Assembly (NCBI GenBank): GCA_028285465.1
Contig: JANQPD010000023.1
Location: 111,536 to 175,535, forward strand
Direction: 5' to 3'
DNA: 64,000 bases
Source of the DNA: Owenweeksia sp.
GTDB lineage: Bacteria; Bacteroidota; Bacteroidia; Flavobacteriales; Schleiferiaceae
Position numbers and translations under genes: made by a program
Shown here: positions 55,776 through 64,000 of the stretch, piece by piece
Layout: the number at the start of each line of letters is the position of its first letter
Numbering within the stretch: the first letter of the stretch is position 1
The notes under the pieces: generated by a model
Databases searched by the model: none
What the model was told of the DNA's origin: nothing
Seen by the model: only the letters and a program-made list of their open reading frames with translations

Positions 55776-56405
55776 CTAAGGTGCCATGATGGTTTTCATC
55801 CACACGGGTATTAGCTTTTTACGTTCTTCCATCACCGTTCTAAATTGGGCATCCGCCATTTCGCCTAAATGCGTTAAAACCGGCCTGGCAATGAATGGGA
55901 ATACAATAAGTCCCATGAGGTTCAATACAAAATGAATGGGATGAACATCGGCAACTTTTTTCTGTTGAACCGCTTCCTGGAATTGCTGCATAAAGGATGA
56001 TTTTTTCAGCAATTCATTGATCGGAAGCTTAGTGAAAAAATCACCGGAGCTGTTGCGTATCTCACTCAATATGAACAAGGGTATTTCAGGTTGCTCCACC
56101 ACAAGATCTATGTATTTTTCCGCCACTTGTTCTATTTTCTCTTCCAGGGTAGTGCTGCCATCCATAAAAACAATGATCATGGTTTGATAGAAGCCTTGCA
56201 TGGTTTCCAACATAATGATCTGGAAGAGCTTTTCCTTGCTCCGGAAATAGTAGTTGAGCAGGGCCAGGTTGATCCCCGCTTCCTCTGCAATCTCACGTGT
56301 GCGGGTGGCAGCAAAGCCCTTTTTGTGAAAAACGGTACGTGCAGCACTTTTAATCTTTTCCTCCGTGCTGCGATCCAGTTTTCTATTTTCTTTTTTGGCT
56401 GCCAT
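55776..56405 (-). CDS. TetR family repressor (CecR-like) of the efflux operon
   Basis: A 209-residue repressor with an N-terminal helix-turn-helix (about 17-60; FHKKGFAATRTREIAEEAGI and LLNYYFRSKEKLF) and a ligand-binding C-terminal domain ending in VWMKTIMAP. The start is ATG 56405: an ATG further upstream (56438) lies before the promoter's -7 element and cannot be on the transcript. It is the first gene of the export operon, as in E. coli cecR-ybhGFSR. It probably binds the two palindromic sites at 56457-56476 and 55737-55756 and so controls itself and the exporter. Confidence 0.9.
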   Translation of the reverse strand: MAAKKENRKLDRSTEEKIKSAARTVFHKKGFAATRTREIAEEAGINLALLNYYFRSKEKLFQIIMLETMQGFYQTMIIVFMDGSTTLEEKIEQVAEKYIDLVVEQPEIPLFILSEIRNSSGDFFTKLPINELLKKSSFMQQFQEAVQQKKVADVHPIHFVLNLMGLIVFPFIARPVLTHLGEMADAQFRTVMEERKKLIPVWMKTIMAP

Positions 56406-56423
56406 GAGACCTACAGTATACGG

Positions 56424-56456
56424 CAAATATAATGACATGAAAACGAATTATCCAAA
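56424..56456 (-). promoter_or_regulatory. Promoter of tetR (-33 TTTG, -7 TATATTTG)
   Basis: On the minus strand TTTG (56453-56456) is followed after 21 nt by TATATTTG (56424-56431), both parts in consensus at normal spacing. The candidate operator 56457-56476 directly abuts the -33 element. Confidence 0.75.
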
Positions 56457-56476
56457 TGTTTTAATCATATGATTAA
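56457..56476. promoter_or_regulatory. Candidate TetR operator at the tetR promoter
   Basis: TGTTTTAATCATATGATTAA, containing the perfect 16-bp palindrome TTAATCATATGATTAA (56461-56476). It abuts the -33 box of tetR, and its partner lies ahead of the TolC gene. Confidence 0.68.
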
Positions 56477-56536
56477 TTTGTAAAGATCAAATATGCTCGA
56501 GATCTTCTTTCTGCCAAGGGCTTCTCCTGATTTGCA

Positions 56537-56575
56537 TTTTCCTGTTGCAGGAAGGGGCAGGAAAAAATAGCTTTG
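56537..56575 (+). promoter_or_regulatory. Promoter of the MFS exporter gene with overlapping inverted repeats
   Basis: TTG (56545-56547) and TAGCTTTG (56568-56575) are 20 nt apart and form a good -33/-7 pair. The same stretch carries TTTTCCTG ... CAGGAAAA (56537-56544, 56558-56565) and a tighter TTCCTG-TTG-CAGGAA (56539-56553) around the -33 element, so a regulator or an alternative hairpin may act here. Confidence 0.6.
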
Positions 56576-56597
56576 CACCACTTACAACTCTCTTTCT

Positions 56598-57872
56598 ATG
56601 GCCCGTTCCAACAAGGCTTCTCTTATCTTCATTTTCATTACCATTTTGGTAGATGTGATCGGCATCGGCATTATTATCCCGGTATTGCCGAGTTTGATCG
56701 AAAGCCTGAACGGGGAAGGACTCAGTGAAGCCTCGCGTATTGGCGGCTGGTTGTTGTTCTCTTATGCGGCCGTACAGTTCTTCTGCGCACCTATCCTTGG
56801 GGAGCTCAGCGACCGTTTCGGACGCCGGCCTATTATCCTCATGGCACTTTTGGGTTTGGGCCTGGATTATGTTTTTCATGCATTGGCTCCAACCCTGGGC
56901 TGGTTGTTTTTGGGCAGGGTACTGGCCGGCATAACGGGTGCAAGTTTTACTGTAGCCAGTGCTTACATAGCCGACATCAGCACTCCCGAAAAAAAGGCAC
57001 AGAATTTTGGCTTGTTGGGCGCTGCCTTTGGCTTGGGTTTCATCATAGGTCCGGTTATTGGCGGGGTGGCCGCACAGTGGGGCGTCCGTACCCCCTTTTG
57101 GGTGGCTGCCGGGCTTAGCTTGCTTAACTTCCTCTATGGTCTTTTTATCCTACCCGAGTCTCATAAAAAGGAAAACCGCAGGAAATTTGACTGGCGCAAA
57201 GCAAATCCCGTAACCGCTTTGATCTACTTTAAAAAATACCCGGTAGTGATCAGCTTTATGGTTTCCTTTTTCGTGATCTATATAGCCGGGCATGCCGTTC
57301 AGTCTACCTGGTCCTTTTTTACGATGTTCCAGTTCAACTGGACGGAGGCCACCGTGGGCTACTCCCTGGCTGTAGTAGGCGTGGTGGTAGCTGCTGTACA
57401 GGGCGGGCTGGTAAAAATGGTGGTAAGAGCCCTTGGCGATAAGCGCACGGTAGTGTTGGGCATTGGCCTTTGGGCTTCAGGCATGTTCTTATTTGCCTTT
57501 GCCAGTCAAAGCTGGATGATGTTTGTGTTTATTGTACCCTACTGCCTGGGCGGAGTAGCCGGTCCTACCTTGCAGGGCATTATTTCTAACCAGATCCCGG
57601 TAAATGAACAAGGCAAACTGCAGGGCGCTCTTACCAGCCTTATCAGCCTTACCAGCATTATAGGCCCTCCGCTTATGACGTTTATTTTTTACTACTTCAC
57701 CCGGGAAGAAGCTCCGCTAAAATTTGCAGGCTCTGCCTTTTTTGCAGGGGGCGTTTTAATGCTTTTGAGCTTATTGCTGATCCTTAAACCCCTGACCCGC
57801 GTAAGAGAATCTCAGAAGCTGGAAGAAGGACAAAAACGTGCGCCCATCCCCGAAATAGCAGATGCCCCTTAA
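56598..57872 (+). CDS. MFS exporter, TetA/TCR multidrug-type
   Basis: A 424-residue drug:proton antiporter-like protein with about 12 membrane helices. The loop 2-3 motif GELSDRFGRRPI and motif C (GFIIGPVIGG) are typical of drug exporters of the DHA1/TCR type; the start has the acidic DVIGIGIIIPVLPSL helix seen in TetA. It is divergent from tetR, with about 190 nt between the starts, but it has its own promoter. Tetracycline resistance is possible but not shown, since many chromosomal relatives do not give it. Confidence 0.9.
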   Translation: MARSNKASLIFIFITILVDVIGIGIIIPVLPSLIESLNGEGLSEASRIGGWLLFSYAAVQFFCAPILGELSDRFGRRPIILMALLGLGLDYVFHALAPTLGWLFLGRVLAGITGASFTVASAYIADISTPEKKAQNFGLLGAAFGLGFIIGPVIGGVAAQWGVRTPFWVAAGLSLLNFLYGLFILPESHKKENRRKFDWRKANPVTALIYFKKYPVVISFMVSFFVIYIAGHAVQSTWSFFTMFQFNWTEATVGYSLAVVGVVVAAVQGGLVKMVVRALGDKRTVVLGIGLWASGMFLFAFASQSWMMFVFIVPYCLGGVAGPTLQGIISNQIPVNEQGKLQGALTSLISLTSIIGPPLMTFIFYYFTREEAPLKFAGSAFFAGGVLMLLSLLLILKPLTRVRESQKLEEGQKRAPIPEIADAP

Positions 57873-58039
57873 GAAAAGAGGGTATAGACTGAAGTGTGTT
57901 GTGCATTTCCGGCCCGGAATAAGAAGTGCTGCAGAACGTACTTTCAGGTATACTGCTTCGGATCCATTGCCGTTTTAACATTTCTTTAAATGCTGCTAAA
58001 GCAGACTTTAGTCATATTTGACGAAAGAAGCCCTTGCTT

Positions 58040-59461
58040 ATGCGTACCCTCAGTTTTCTATTGCTTTTCAGTTTTAGCCTTTCCGCCCATGCGGTCAGGT
58101 TCAACGTCACTACGAACAAAGTAGTGGCCAATCTCATTTTTCTCCGTACCCTTAGCGGCAATCCCCATGCTTCAAAAACCCTGAGCGACAGCATTTTGGC
58201 TTCACCATTTCATACCCCCGACTTGCAAAAGCTGGCCGGGGATTTTAGCACCCTCGACTTATACCAGACCATACGCTACCCGCAATTGCCCATAGAACGC
58301 CATAGCTTCAGGGAAGTTTGGGATATTATTATGATAGCGGCTGCGCAATCTGCAGGTATTGAGGATTTTGACCAACGCATCCAGGGGTTGATCCCCGTAG
58401 AAGAACGTCAGGCGCTCATTGCCCTTTTGCGCCAAAGCAGCCCGGTTTACGACCGCATGTTTGGTCAGCGCCTTTTCCCTAAACTTGAAAAAGCGATACA
58501 AGCTTACCGGCAACAAAAACCGAAAATAGAAGAAGCTTTTGCGAAGCTCCGTTCTTTTTACCACAGTGCCTATACGCCCGATCAACAGTTCCAGGTGGTC
58601 CTTTATCCCATCCCGGGCGAGCGAGGGCACACCACAGCTACTCCTCACGGCAACGTACTGGTAATAGGTACACTTACCGGCTTGGAAAACTACGACCGAA
58701 ATATAGGAGTGGCTGTACATGAGCTTTGCCACATCCTGTATGACGGGCAGGGGGCAGCCGTACAACACGCCCTCAACAGACGCTTTGAGGAGTCTCCCTC
58801 TCCATATGCCCGCCTCGCCTACAGTTTCTTTGATGAAGGAATGGCTACGGCCTGCGGAAATGGCTGGGCATATAAACAACTAAACGGCAAGGAAGAGAAG
58901 GGTACATGGTATGCAAATCCATACATTGACGGTTTTGGGCATCACCTTTTTCCCCTGGTAGAAACCTACATAAACAACGGCAAAAGCATAGACAGTGCCT
59001 TTGTAGATTCGGCCATTGCCCTTTTTAAAGATGCATTTCCCGCCTCCATTTACGACTACAGCCTTTCTTTTAATACCTTAACCCTGGCCAGCGAGGCTAA
59101 AAACCAGGAAGAAAGGCAACGTTTACGCAATATGCTGGGCAAGTATTTTACGGTGTACAGTTTTTATGCTTATACGCCTGTAATGGATGCCGCCACACAG
59201 GAAGCCATAGCCCGGGCCAACCGCACCACCCTAGTGGTCTCTTTTGACCGGCAGGCCGAGAATCTTGAACACTTCATGGAAACCTTTTCGATTGCCGATA
59301 CCGCTTCCCACGAAGTGAATCATGTATATAGCTTTATAGACAAACAGGGCCGCATGATCGTGTATATAAATGCGCAAAGTCTCGAGGATGTTCCCCGGGC
59401 CTTCCAATTCCTGGAAGAGCAAGGCGCACTTGATCCCACCCGGGTGTTGCACTATTACTAA
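58040..59461 (+). CDS. Secreted zincin-like metalloprotease-like protein
   Basis: A 473-residue secreted protein from ATG 58040, with signal peptide about 1-19 (MRTLSFLLLFSFSLSAHA). It contains a zincin motif HELCH (His227 and His231) in VAVHELCHILYDGQG, and a likely third ligand or catalytic-base Glu in FFDEGMATACG about 35 residues further on, as in gluzincins. The rest is unfamiliar, so substrate and family name stay open. The gene stands alone between the MFS gene and a convergent lipoprotein gene. A one-mismatch -7 element (CATATTTG) is just upstream. Confidence 0.75.
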   Translation: MRTLSFLLLFSFSLSAHAVRFNVTTNKVVANLIFLRTLSGNPHASKTLSDSILASPFHTPDLQKLAGDFSTLDLYQTIRYPQLPIERHSFREVWDIIMIAAAQSAGIEDFDQRIQGLIPVEERQALIALLRQSSPVYDRMFGQRLFPKLEKAIQAYRQQKPKIEEAFAKLRSFYHSAYTPDQQFQVVLYPIPGERGHTTATPHGNVLVIGTLTGLENYDRNIGVAVHELCHILYDGQGAAVQHALNRRFEESPSPYARLAYSFFDEGMATACGNGWAYKQLNGKEEKGTWYANPYIDGFGHHLFPLVETYINNGKSIDSAFVDSAIALFKDAFPASIYDYSLSFNTLTLASEAKNQEERQRLRNMLGKYFTVYSFYAYTPVMDAATQEAIARANRTTLVVSFDRQAENLEHFMETFSIADTASHEVNHVYSFIDKQGRMIVYINAQSLEDVPRAFQFLEEQGALDPTRVLHYY

Positions 59462-59474
59462 CTTTTCCCAGTAG

Positions 59475-59501
59475 CTTGTTTTGCGGTAAGCAAAAAACAA
59501 G
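59475..59501. terminator. Candidate hairpin between convergent genes
   Basis: CTTGTTTTGC (59475-59484) pairs with GCAAAAAACAAG (59490-59501), with one bulged base. It sits between two convergent stops (59461, 59507) and may end transcripts from both sides; T-runs outside the stem are lacking. Confidence 0.45.
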
Positions 59502-59506
59502 GCGGT

Positions 59507-60019
59507 TCAAATGTCTATCCTGGCGATGTTTTTATGAATTTCATTAACCTCCATCAGGGCTGCACTTCCATACCAGGGGGTCAACTCCATTTCAAGCGAC
59601 CCCGCCTGGATGGCCGGGTCGGTACGGGTTAAAGCTTCTGCTTCTTCAATGCTTTCTACAGCAAATATGTAGATGCCCCTGAGGTCTCCGTCACCCAAAA
59701 ACGGCCCCGCCAAAACCAACTTGCCGGCTTCTGCCATCTCGCCAATGTTTTCCATGTGTGCCATTTGTAAACGGGCAGCGGTGGCCGAGTCCTGCGACCG
59801 GTTGGGGCCTCTTTTTAAAAAGGCCATCACATATTTTCGCATGCCGTAGGCATCTGCCCCAAGCCGGACTGCTCTTATCGAATCAAAGGCAGGGGTAGCC
59901 GTTTTACTCTGTAGAACGGTTAGATCTTCATCTGTTTTTGTTTTTCCTTCGTTGGTCGGTTTTTTTTGGCTGCAGGCCAGCAAGCTCACCATACACCCCA
60001 GGAAGAGCATTTTTTTCAT
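59507..60019 (-). CDS. YCII-domain lipoprotein
   Basis: A 170-residue lipoprotein with lipobox (VSLLAC, Cys near residue 16), a disordered acidic/Lys-rich linker, and a YciI-like domain (about 60-150): YVMAFLKRGPN, HMENIGEMAEAGKLVLAGPF, LRGIYIFAVESIEEAEAL, and the closing GSLEMELTPW. YCII domains are small alpha/beta proteins, often linked to small-molecule turnover; the lipoprotein form here has no known role. TATATTTG at 60043-60050 on the minus strand is a fitting -7 element. Confidence 0.82.
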   Translation of the reverse strand: MKKMLFLGCMVSLLACSQKKPTNEGKTKTDEDLTVLQSKTATPAFDSIRAVRLGADAYGMRKYVMAFLKRGPNRSQDSATAARLQMAHMENIGEMAEAGKLVLAGPFLGDGDLRGIYIFAVESIEEAEALTRTDPAIQAGSLEMELTPWYGSAALMEVNEIHKNIARIDI

Positions 60020-60042
60020 GCGAAGCTGAATTTTTTGAGAAT

Positions 60043-60050
60043 CAAATATA
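60043..60050 (-). promoter_or_regulatory. -7 promoter element of the YCII lipoprotein gene
   Basis: TATATTTG on the minus strand matches TAnnTTTG, 24 nt before the ATG of the gene at 59507-60019. No -33 TTTG is seen at the right spacing. Confidence 0.5.
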
Positions 60051-60140
60051 CCGCAACCACAAGATCGACCGGGTTACCGAAGAAATTTTAAAGCTAAAAG
60101 CAGGAGGCAGACGGTTTTTTGTAAAATGCAATACACACAA

Positions 60141-60168
60141 TGCCCTGAGGGTACTACACCCCAGGGCA
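60141..60168 (-). terminator. Candidate terminator after the permease-peptidase gene
   Basis: TGCCCTG (60141-60147) pairs with CAGGGCA (60162-60168), with further GG/CC pairing inside, 16 nt after the stop at 60184. The sequence after it on the minus strand is only mildly T-rich. Confidence 0.5.
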
Positions 60169-60183
60169 CTGTGAATGAATGGT

Positions 60184-63100
60184 TTACTCGTCTTTTTCAG
60201 TAACTTTTTTTACGTTGTCTTTAGTAATGCGTTCTATCAACAAGCGGTAGGGATCTATAGCTGCCTTGGCGGGCATACGGTCTGCTTCCAGTTGAACACG
60301 CATCTTTTCCTGGTCCAGTTTAATGCGTTTTACCGTGAGCAACTCTTCCTCAGCCTCATCGGCATACAAACCGATGTCTACCCATTCATTGGGTTTCAGC
60401 CGTTCTTCATTGCCAATGGTATCAGCATATATTTTAGCCGCCTCCAGGTCAATGTCCACAAGGTAGCGACCATCATCCGTTTTTTGGTATTGCGCTTCCG
60501 TCAGGCGAAAATCATACAGGGTGATCTCTTTGAACCAATCCCGGATGAGGTACTGCAAGCTGTCCGGTACACGTGGTTCGAGGTGTTTCAAGAAATCGTA
60601 ACTGGTAGGATAGGGAGGAGGCGCATAGCGGAACTCGGCTAAAAAATCACGCAGGGCAGCATTTACGCTGTCTTCCCCGATATAATCCTGCAAAGCGTAC
60701 AAGATCACACTTCCCTTTCCATAATGGATGTAGCTTTGGTTTTCTACTTTGTAAAGCGGCAATTCCTTTTGGGTTTCTCCGCTTCGGCCGCGGAGATAAC
60801 GGTTGAAATCATACTTCAAAAAGTCTTTCATTCGCTCTTTGCCTACCTGTTTTTTCATCACCATAAGAGAAGAGTATTCGCTAAAACTCTCGGTAAGCAT
60901 AGTGCCGCCCTGCATTTTAGCGGGAATTTCCTGGTGTGCCCACCATTGGTGTGCCATCTCATGGGCAATTACCGCCTGGATCACATTGTTCTTATCTTCT
61001 CCCTCCAGGTCTATGATAAAGCCGAAGCCCTCCGAATAGGGCATGGTGCCGGGAAATGCCTGTGCAAAAGTGGCATAGCGCGGAAATTCTATGATCCGTG
61101 CCTGCTTATGGTAATACGGGCCGAAGTGTTCCGTATAGTACTCAAGCGATTGTTGCAGGGCATCCAGCATCATCTCAATGTTATAGGCGTGTTTCGCATC
61201 GTAGTATACCTCCAGGTCAATACCCTGCCATTTGCGCCTGGCCACCTGGTAATCTGCTGAAATAAAGGAGTAAAAATTCTGTGAGGGCTGTTCTACTTTA
61301 TAGCGGTAATAATTGCGGCCGTCTTGTGTCCATTTTTCCATAAGACTTCCGGGTGCTATGGCGATCTGATCGCTGCTGGTGCTGATCACCGTTTCTACCG
61401 AAACCCAGTCTGAAAGGCCGTCCGTGAGGTAATTAACCATACAGTCGTCGGTGCAGTTCTCCTGCAATTCGGGAAGGCGGGGGCGGGGTGCCAGGCCATA
61501 TTTTTTACGGTCGTTCTTATCCCGTAGTTCTATACTCTCCACGTAACCAATGTCGGGCAGTACCTGGCCATTGTTCAAAAAAGTGCCGTTTTTAACAATG
61601 CTGGTGTTGCCCCGGTTGTTTTCGAATCCACGGCTGATGTAATTAGAACTGATGTTTATGTTCAACTGTGCCCCGCTATCCAGGGGTTGCGTTAAAGCGT
61701 AAATGCGAAAACCCAACACCGTATCGCGTAGCACCTCCCGCGAGTTGGGAATGTGTATAGCCACTTTCCAGTCATCGTACACTGTAAAAAAGAGACTGTC
61801 TATACGCGCATTGCTCTGGTTCTGGAGGCTGATATCGGCTTTTACATATACATCGCGCTCTTCCGGGAAAATGTCGATGTAATAATCCATCCCGATGATC
61901 TTGGGCTGCGCATAGCGTTCGTACTGCTTGTATTGCTTTTCATAATCTACCTGCTGTTGCTCCTGTTCATCACTGCTGTAATACGGATTCAAAACCTGGG
62001 TGTTGTAGTACACAAAACCGGCTGTGCTCACCCAAAGCAGCAGTACTACCAGGCTTCCCAGGGCATATTTGCCCTTAAACGTCCTGCGCATCTCGGCCCA
62101 GCGCTCACCAAAACCATGCAGTTTTTTACGGCTCATATAAGCCCCCGCTATCAATAAAAGCAGGAAACCAAACAGCATCCAGTATACATTAAACCAAAAA
62201 GCACCCTGTGCACCCGGGCCAAAACCATTCATATCAGAGTATTGTAATGAAGGTGCGCCCCCGATGTTGAGCATGTTAGAGCTTATGTCCAGTGCAGACC
62301 AGATAAGGCCATCGAGGAAAATAAGCAGCACAGATACAAAATAACCAATGTAGCGGTTGGCAAACATCACCTGGATAAAAATGAACAGGCAGCTGTAAAA
62401 AATGTAACCGGGCAGGCTGTCAAAAACCAAATGGCCCAGATACACGTCCAGTTCAATGAAGGTGAAGCCTTTTCCCAGTTGAAACAAAATGGCCAGGATC
62501 AAAAAGAAAACATAGAGCAGCACGCTGGTCATTACCAGGGCCAGGGCCTTTGCGGATAAGGAAGCAAAACTCTGGTGTGGTGTAGCGTTGATCACTTCGT
62601 CTATGTGCGAAGCGCGGTCGCGCCAAACCAGTTCCCCGCTAAAAAAGACCATGATGATGATGAGAAAAATGGCGGTGCCGTTCTGTATCATTTGCGCCAT
62701 TTTATACGTGATGGGATAGGCCTGTAGTCCGAAGTATTCAAAGCCTCCGAACATATTGGACACAATAATGAGCACGCAGAAAATAAACAGGATCTTAAAC
62801 ACGGTGCTTTTTATGATGCTCCGCAACGCGGTACGGTAAAAGCTAAAAAATTGCGCAAAGGCTGTGCGGTTTCCGTAGCGTGCCCGGGCAACAGGAGCCT
62901 GCACCTTAGATAGGGGTTCTACCGGCAGGTCTTTATCTGCTTTGCGCCAAAGTTTACTGCCATGGCGGAGCTTGGTTTTAAAGGTGAGATAGGAAAACAA
63001 ACTGAGCAGGAGGGAAGCGGCCAGCCAGATAAGACGGTTCTGCAACATAAGTCCCTCCATGGAAGGAGCGAGGGTGTTTTTTTCCAGGGGAGTGAAGTAA

Positions 63101-63774
63101 CGGCTGTATACCGCGTAAGCACGGACGCCAAAAGGGTCGCTTAGCGCAGCCAGTGTTTCGTTGTCTACATCGCTCAGAAAAGTACCCGAAATGATGTACC
63201 CTACGATGATGCCCAACACACCTACAAAAGAAACAATGGCGTTTTGAAAGCGGTGAGCCAGCCAGAAAACGATGGCTGTGCCAAAAAACATATTAGGCAA
63301 TACAAAAAGGAAAAAAGTATTTACCATGCTTTCCACGGGGGTTGGTCCGAAGCGCTCCGCATCAATCCATCCGGCAAGGGGTGCAATCAATGTACCGGCC
63401 CACATGCCCAGGTATATCCCTAAAAAGGGGATGGTGGAAAGGAAGAAGGCACCCAGGTAACGGCCTGCAAAAAAACCAAACTTCTTAAGGGGTGTACTAA
63501 ACAGGATTTCGTGGAACTGGTGGTTGTAATCGCGCAGGGCGGTATTGTTGGCAAAAGCTGCGGCAAACAGCAGGCCAAAGAGTGAAAGCACCGAAACGTA
63601 ATTGGTAAGTACATGCGGAGCGTTGCGCATGACGTTGCCCACGGAACTGCCAATAACCACGCTGTCGCTGGATACGGCACCGAAGGTGAGCAGGGCAAAG
63701 ATCAAAAGGAAAATGTATACCATAGGACGCGCAAAAGCCATGCGCAATTCCTTGAAAAAGAAAGTGCCAAACAT
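60184..63774 (-). CDS. ABC-2 permease fused to M1 family aminopeptidase domain
   Basis: A 1,196-residue membrane protein. The N-terminal half (about 1-610) has two ABC-2-type permease blocks with about 12 membrane helices (FFFKELRMAFARPMVYIFLL at the start); the C-terminal half (about 630-1190) lies outside the cytoplasm and is an M1 peptidase with HEMAHQWWAHQ (His near 938) and the third zinc ligand Glu in LTESFSEYSSLMV. An ATPase gene ends 3 nt upstream, so this is the membrane part of an ABC complex whose permease carries its own peptidase. This fused type occurs in Bacteroidota; substrates are unknown. The catalytic residues look complete. Confidence 0.92.
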   Translation of the reverse strand: MFGTFFFKELRMAFARPMVYIFLLIFALLTFGAVSSDSVVIGSSVGNVMRNAPHVLTNYVSVLSLFGLLFAAAFANNTALRDYNHQFHEILFSTPLKKFGFFAGRYLGAFFLSTIPFLGIYLGMWAGTLIAPLAGWIDAERFGPTPVESMVNTFFLFVLPNMFFGTAIVFWLAHRFQNAIVSFVGVLGIIVGYIISGTFLSDVDNETLAALSDPFGVRAYAVYSRYFTPLEKNTLAPSMEGLMLQNRLIWLAASLLLSLFSYLTFKTKLRHGSKLWRKADKDLPVEPLSKVQAPVARARYGNRTAFAQFFSFYRTALRSIIKSTVFKILFIFCVLIIVSNMFGGFEYFGLQAYPITYKMAQMIQNGTAIFLIIIMVFFSGELVWRDRASHIDEVINATPHQSFASLSAKALALVMTSVLLYVFFLILAILFQLGKGFTFIELDVYLGHLVFDSLPGYIFYSCLFIFIQVMFANRYIGYFVSVLLIFLDGLIWSALDISSNMLNIGGAPSLQYSDMNGFGPGAQGAFWFNVYWMLFGFLLLLIAGAYMSRKKLHGFGERWAEMRRTFKGKYALGSLVVLLLWVSTAGFVYYNTQVLNPYYSSDEQEQQQVDYEKQYKQYERYAQPKIIGMDYYIDIFPEERDVYVKADISLQNQSNARIDSLFFTVYDDWKVAIHIPNSREVLRDTVLGFRIYALTQPLDSGAQLNINISSNYISRGFENNRGNTSIVKNGTFLNNGQVLPDIGYVESIELRDKNDRKKYGLAPRPRLPELQENCTDDCMVNYLTDGLSDWVSVETVISTSSDQIAIAPGSLMEKWTQDGRNYYRYKVEQPSQNFYSFISADYQVARRKWQGIDLEVYYDAKHAYNIEMMLDALQQSLEYYTEHFGPYYHKQARIIEFPRYATFAQAFPGTMPYSEGFGFIIDLEGEDKNNVIQAVIAHEMAHQWWAHQEIPAKMQGGTMLTESFSEYSSLMVMKKQVGKERMKDFLKYDFNRYLRGRSGETQKELPLYKVENQSYIHYGKGSVILYALQDYIGEDSVNAALRDFLAEFRYAPPPYPTSYDFLKHLEPRVPDSLQYLIRDWFKEITLYDFRLTEAQYQKTDDGRYLVDIDLEAAKIYADTIGNEERLKPNEWVDIGLYADEAEEELLTVKRIKLDQEKMRVQLEADRMPAKAAIDPYRLLIERITKDNVKKVTEKDE

Positions 63775-63777
63775 AAC

Positions 63778-64000
63778 TTATGCGGTTTGAAGGTTGTACT
63801 GAATGTTGTTGTTGATCTTGCTAAAGAAAACATCCTCCAGGTTGGGGGCTACTTCTGCAAAGCCATTCCCGGGATGCGTTTCGCTCCAAATGTGGATGAT
63901 GGGCTTGCCGCCTACCATTTTATTAGAAATGATGCTGTATTCCTGCTCATAGGCAGGCAGTTCTTGTCGTTCGATGGTCTTTTGCCACACCCGGCCTTTT
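63778..64000 (-). CDS. ABC transporter ATPase, C-terminal fragment (runs off the window)
   Basis: Only the last 73 codons are inside the window. They end in PNLEDVFFSKI and read like the C-terminus of an ABC-2-type ATPase. No stop occurs upstream to position 64000, so the gene continues beyond. It ends 3 nt before the permease-peptidase gene and should be its ATPase. Confidence 0.8.
   Translation of the reverse strand, partial: KGRVWQKTIERQELPAYEQEYSIISNKMVGGKPIIHIWSETHPGNGFAEVAPNLEDVFFSKINNNIQYNLQTA

Overview
The window is bacterial chromosome from a member of the Bacteroidota. The evidence is direct: SusC-like TonB-dependent receptors paired with DUF4249 lipoproteins under a sigma/FecR pair, many secreted proteins with type IX secretion (T9SS) type A or type B C-termini, a fused isobutyryl-CoA mutase, TTG starts with weak ribosome binding sites, and the phylum's -7 promoter element TAnnTTTG in front of many genes. 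The genus cannot be told from this sequence.

Layout. (1) 17-12148, minus strand: an ECF sigma factor, a small lipoprotein, a FecR anti-sigma factor, then three successive TonB receptor/DUF4249 pairs. Only the receptor next to fecR carries an STN signalling domain, and a terminator isolates the third pair. (2) 12243-15334, plus strand: a decayed arginase copy, an intact arginase, and argS overlapping it. (3) 15688-29982: five large secreted proteins with lamin-tail-like domains and T9SS tails, including an extracellular endonuclease/phosphatase-fold protein and two tandem paralogues built of about 50-residue two-cysteine repeats; an A+T-rich orphan gene sits among them. (4) 30011-30193: a 60-residue membrane-tail protein. 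(5) 30466-37068: fused isobutyryl-CoA mutase, which carries an in-frame palindromic DNA element, a probable outer membrane protein, and a TPR-TM-HTH sensor-like protein. (6) 37320-43237: a 1,904-residue multidomain T9SS adhesin-like protein followed by a second small membrane-tail protein that is paralogous to the first. (7) 43581-49610: phosphodiesterase, truA, an ABC exporter, a two-ORF gene joined by a slippery A-tract, an SPFH protein and a J-domain protein. (8) 49227-56405, minus strand: a TetR-regulated export operon laid out like E. coli cecR-ybhGFSR plus a TolC. (9) 56598-64000: an MFS exporter, a secreted zincin, a YCII lipoprotein, and an ABC permease fused to an M1 peptidase with its ATPase running off the end.

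The points most worth following are two matching cassettes (27759-30254 and 37285-43304), each made of the same promoter motif, a large T9SS surface protein with a shared C-terminal module, and a tiny secreted protein ending in a conserved PFGFVELLI...GGKK membrane tail; the palindromic element inside icmF; the A-AAA-AAC frameshift site at 46942-46949; and two near-identical TetR operator candidates.
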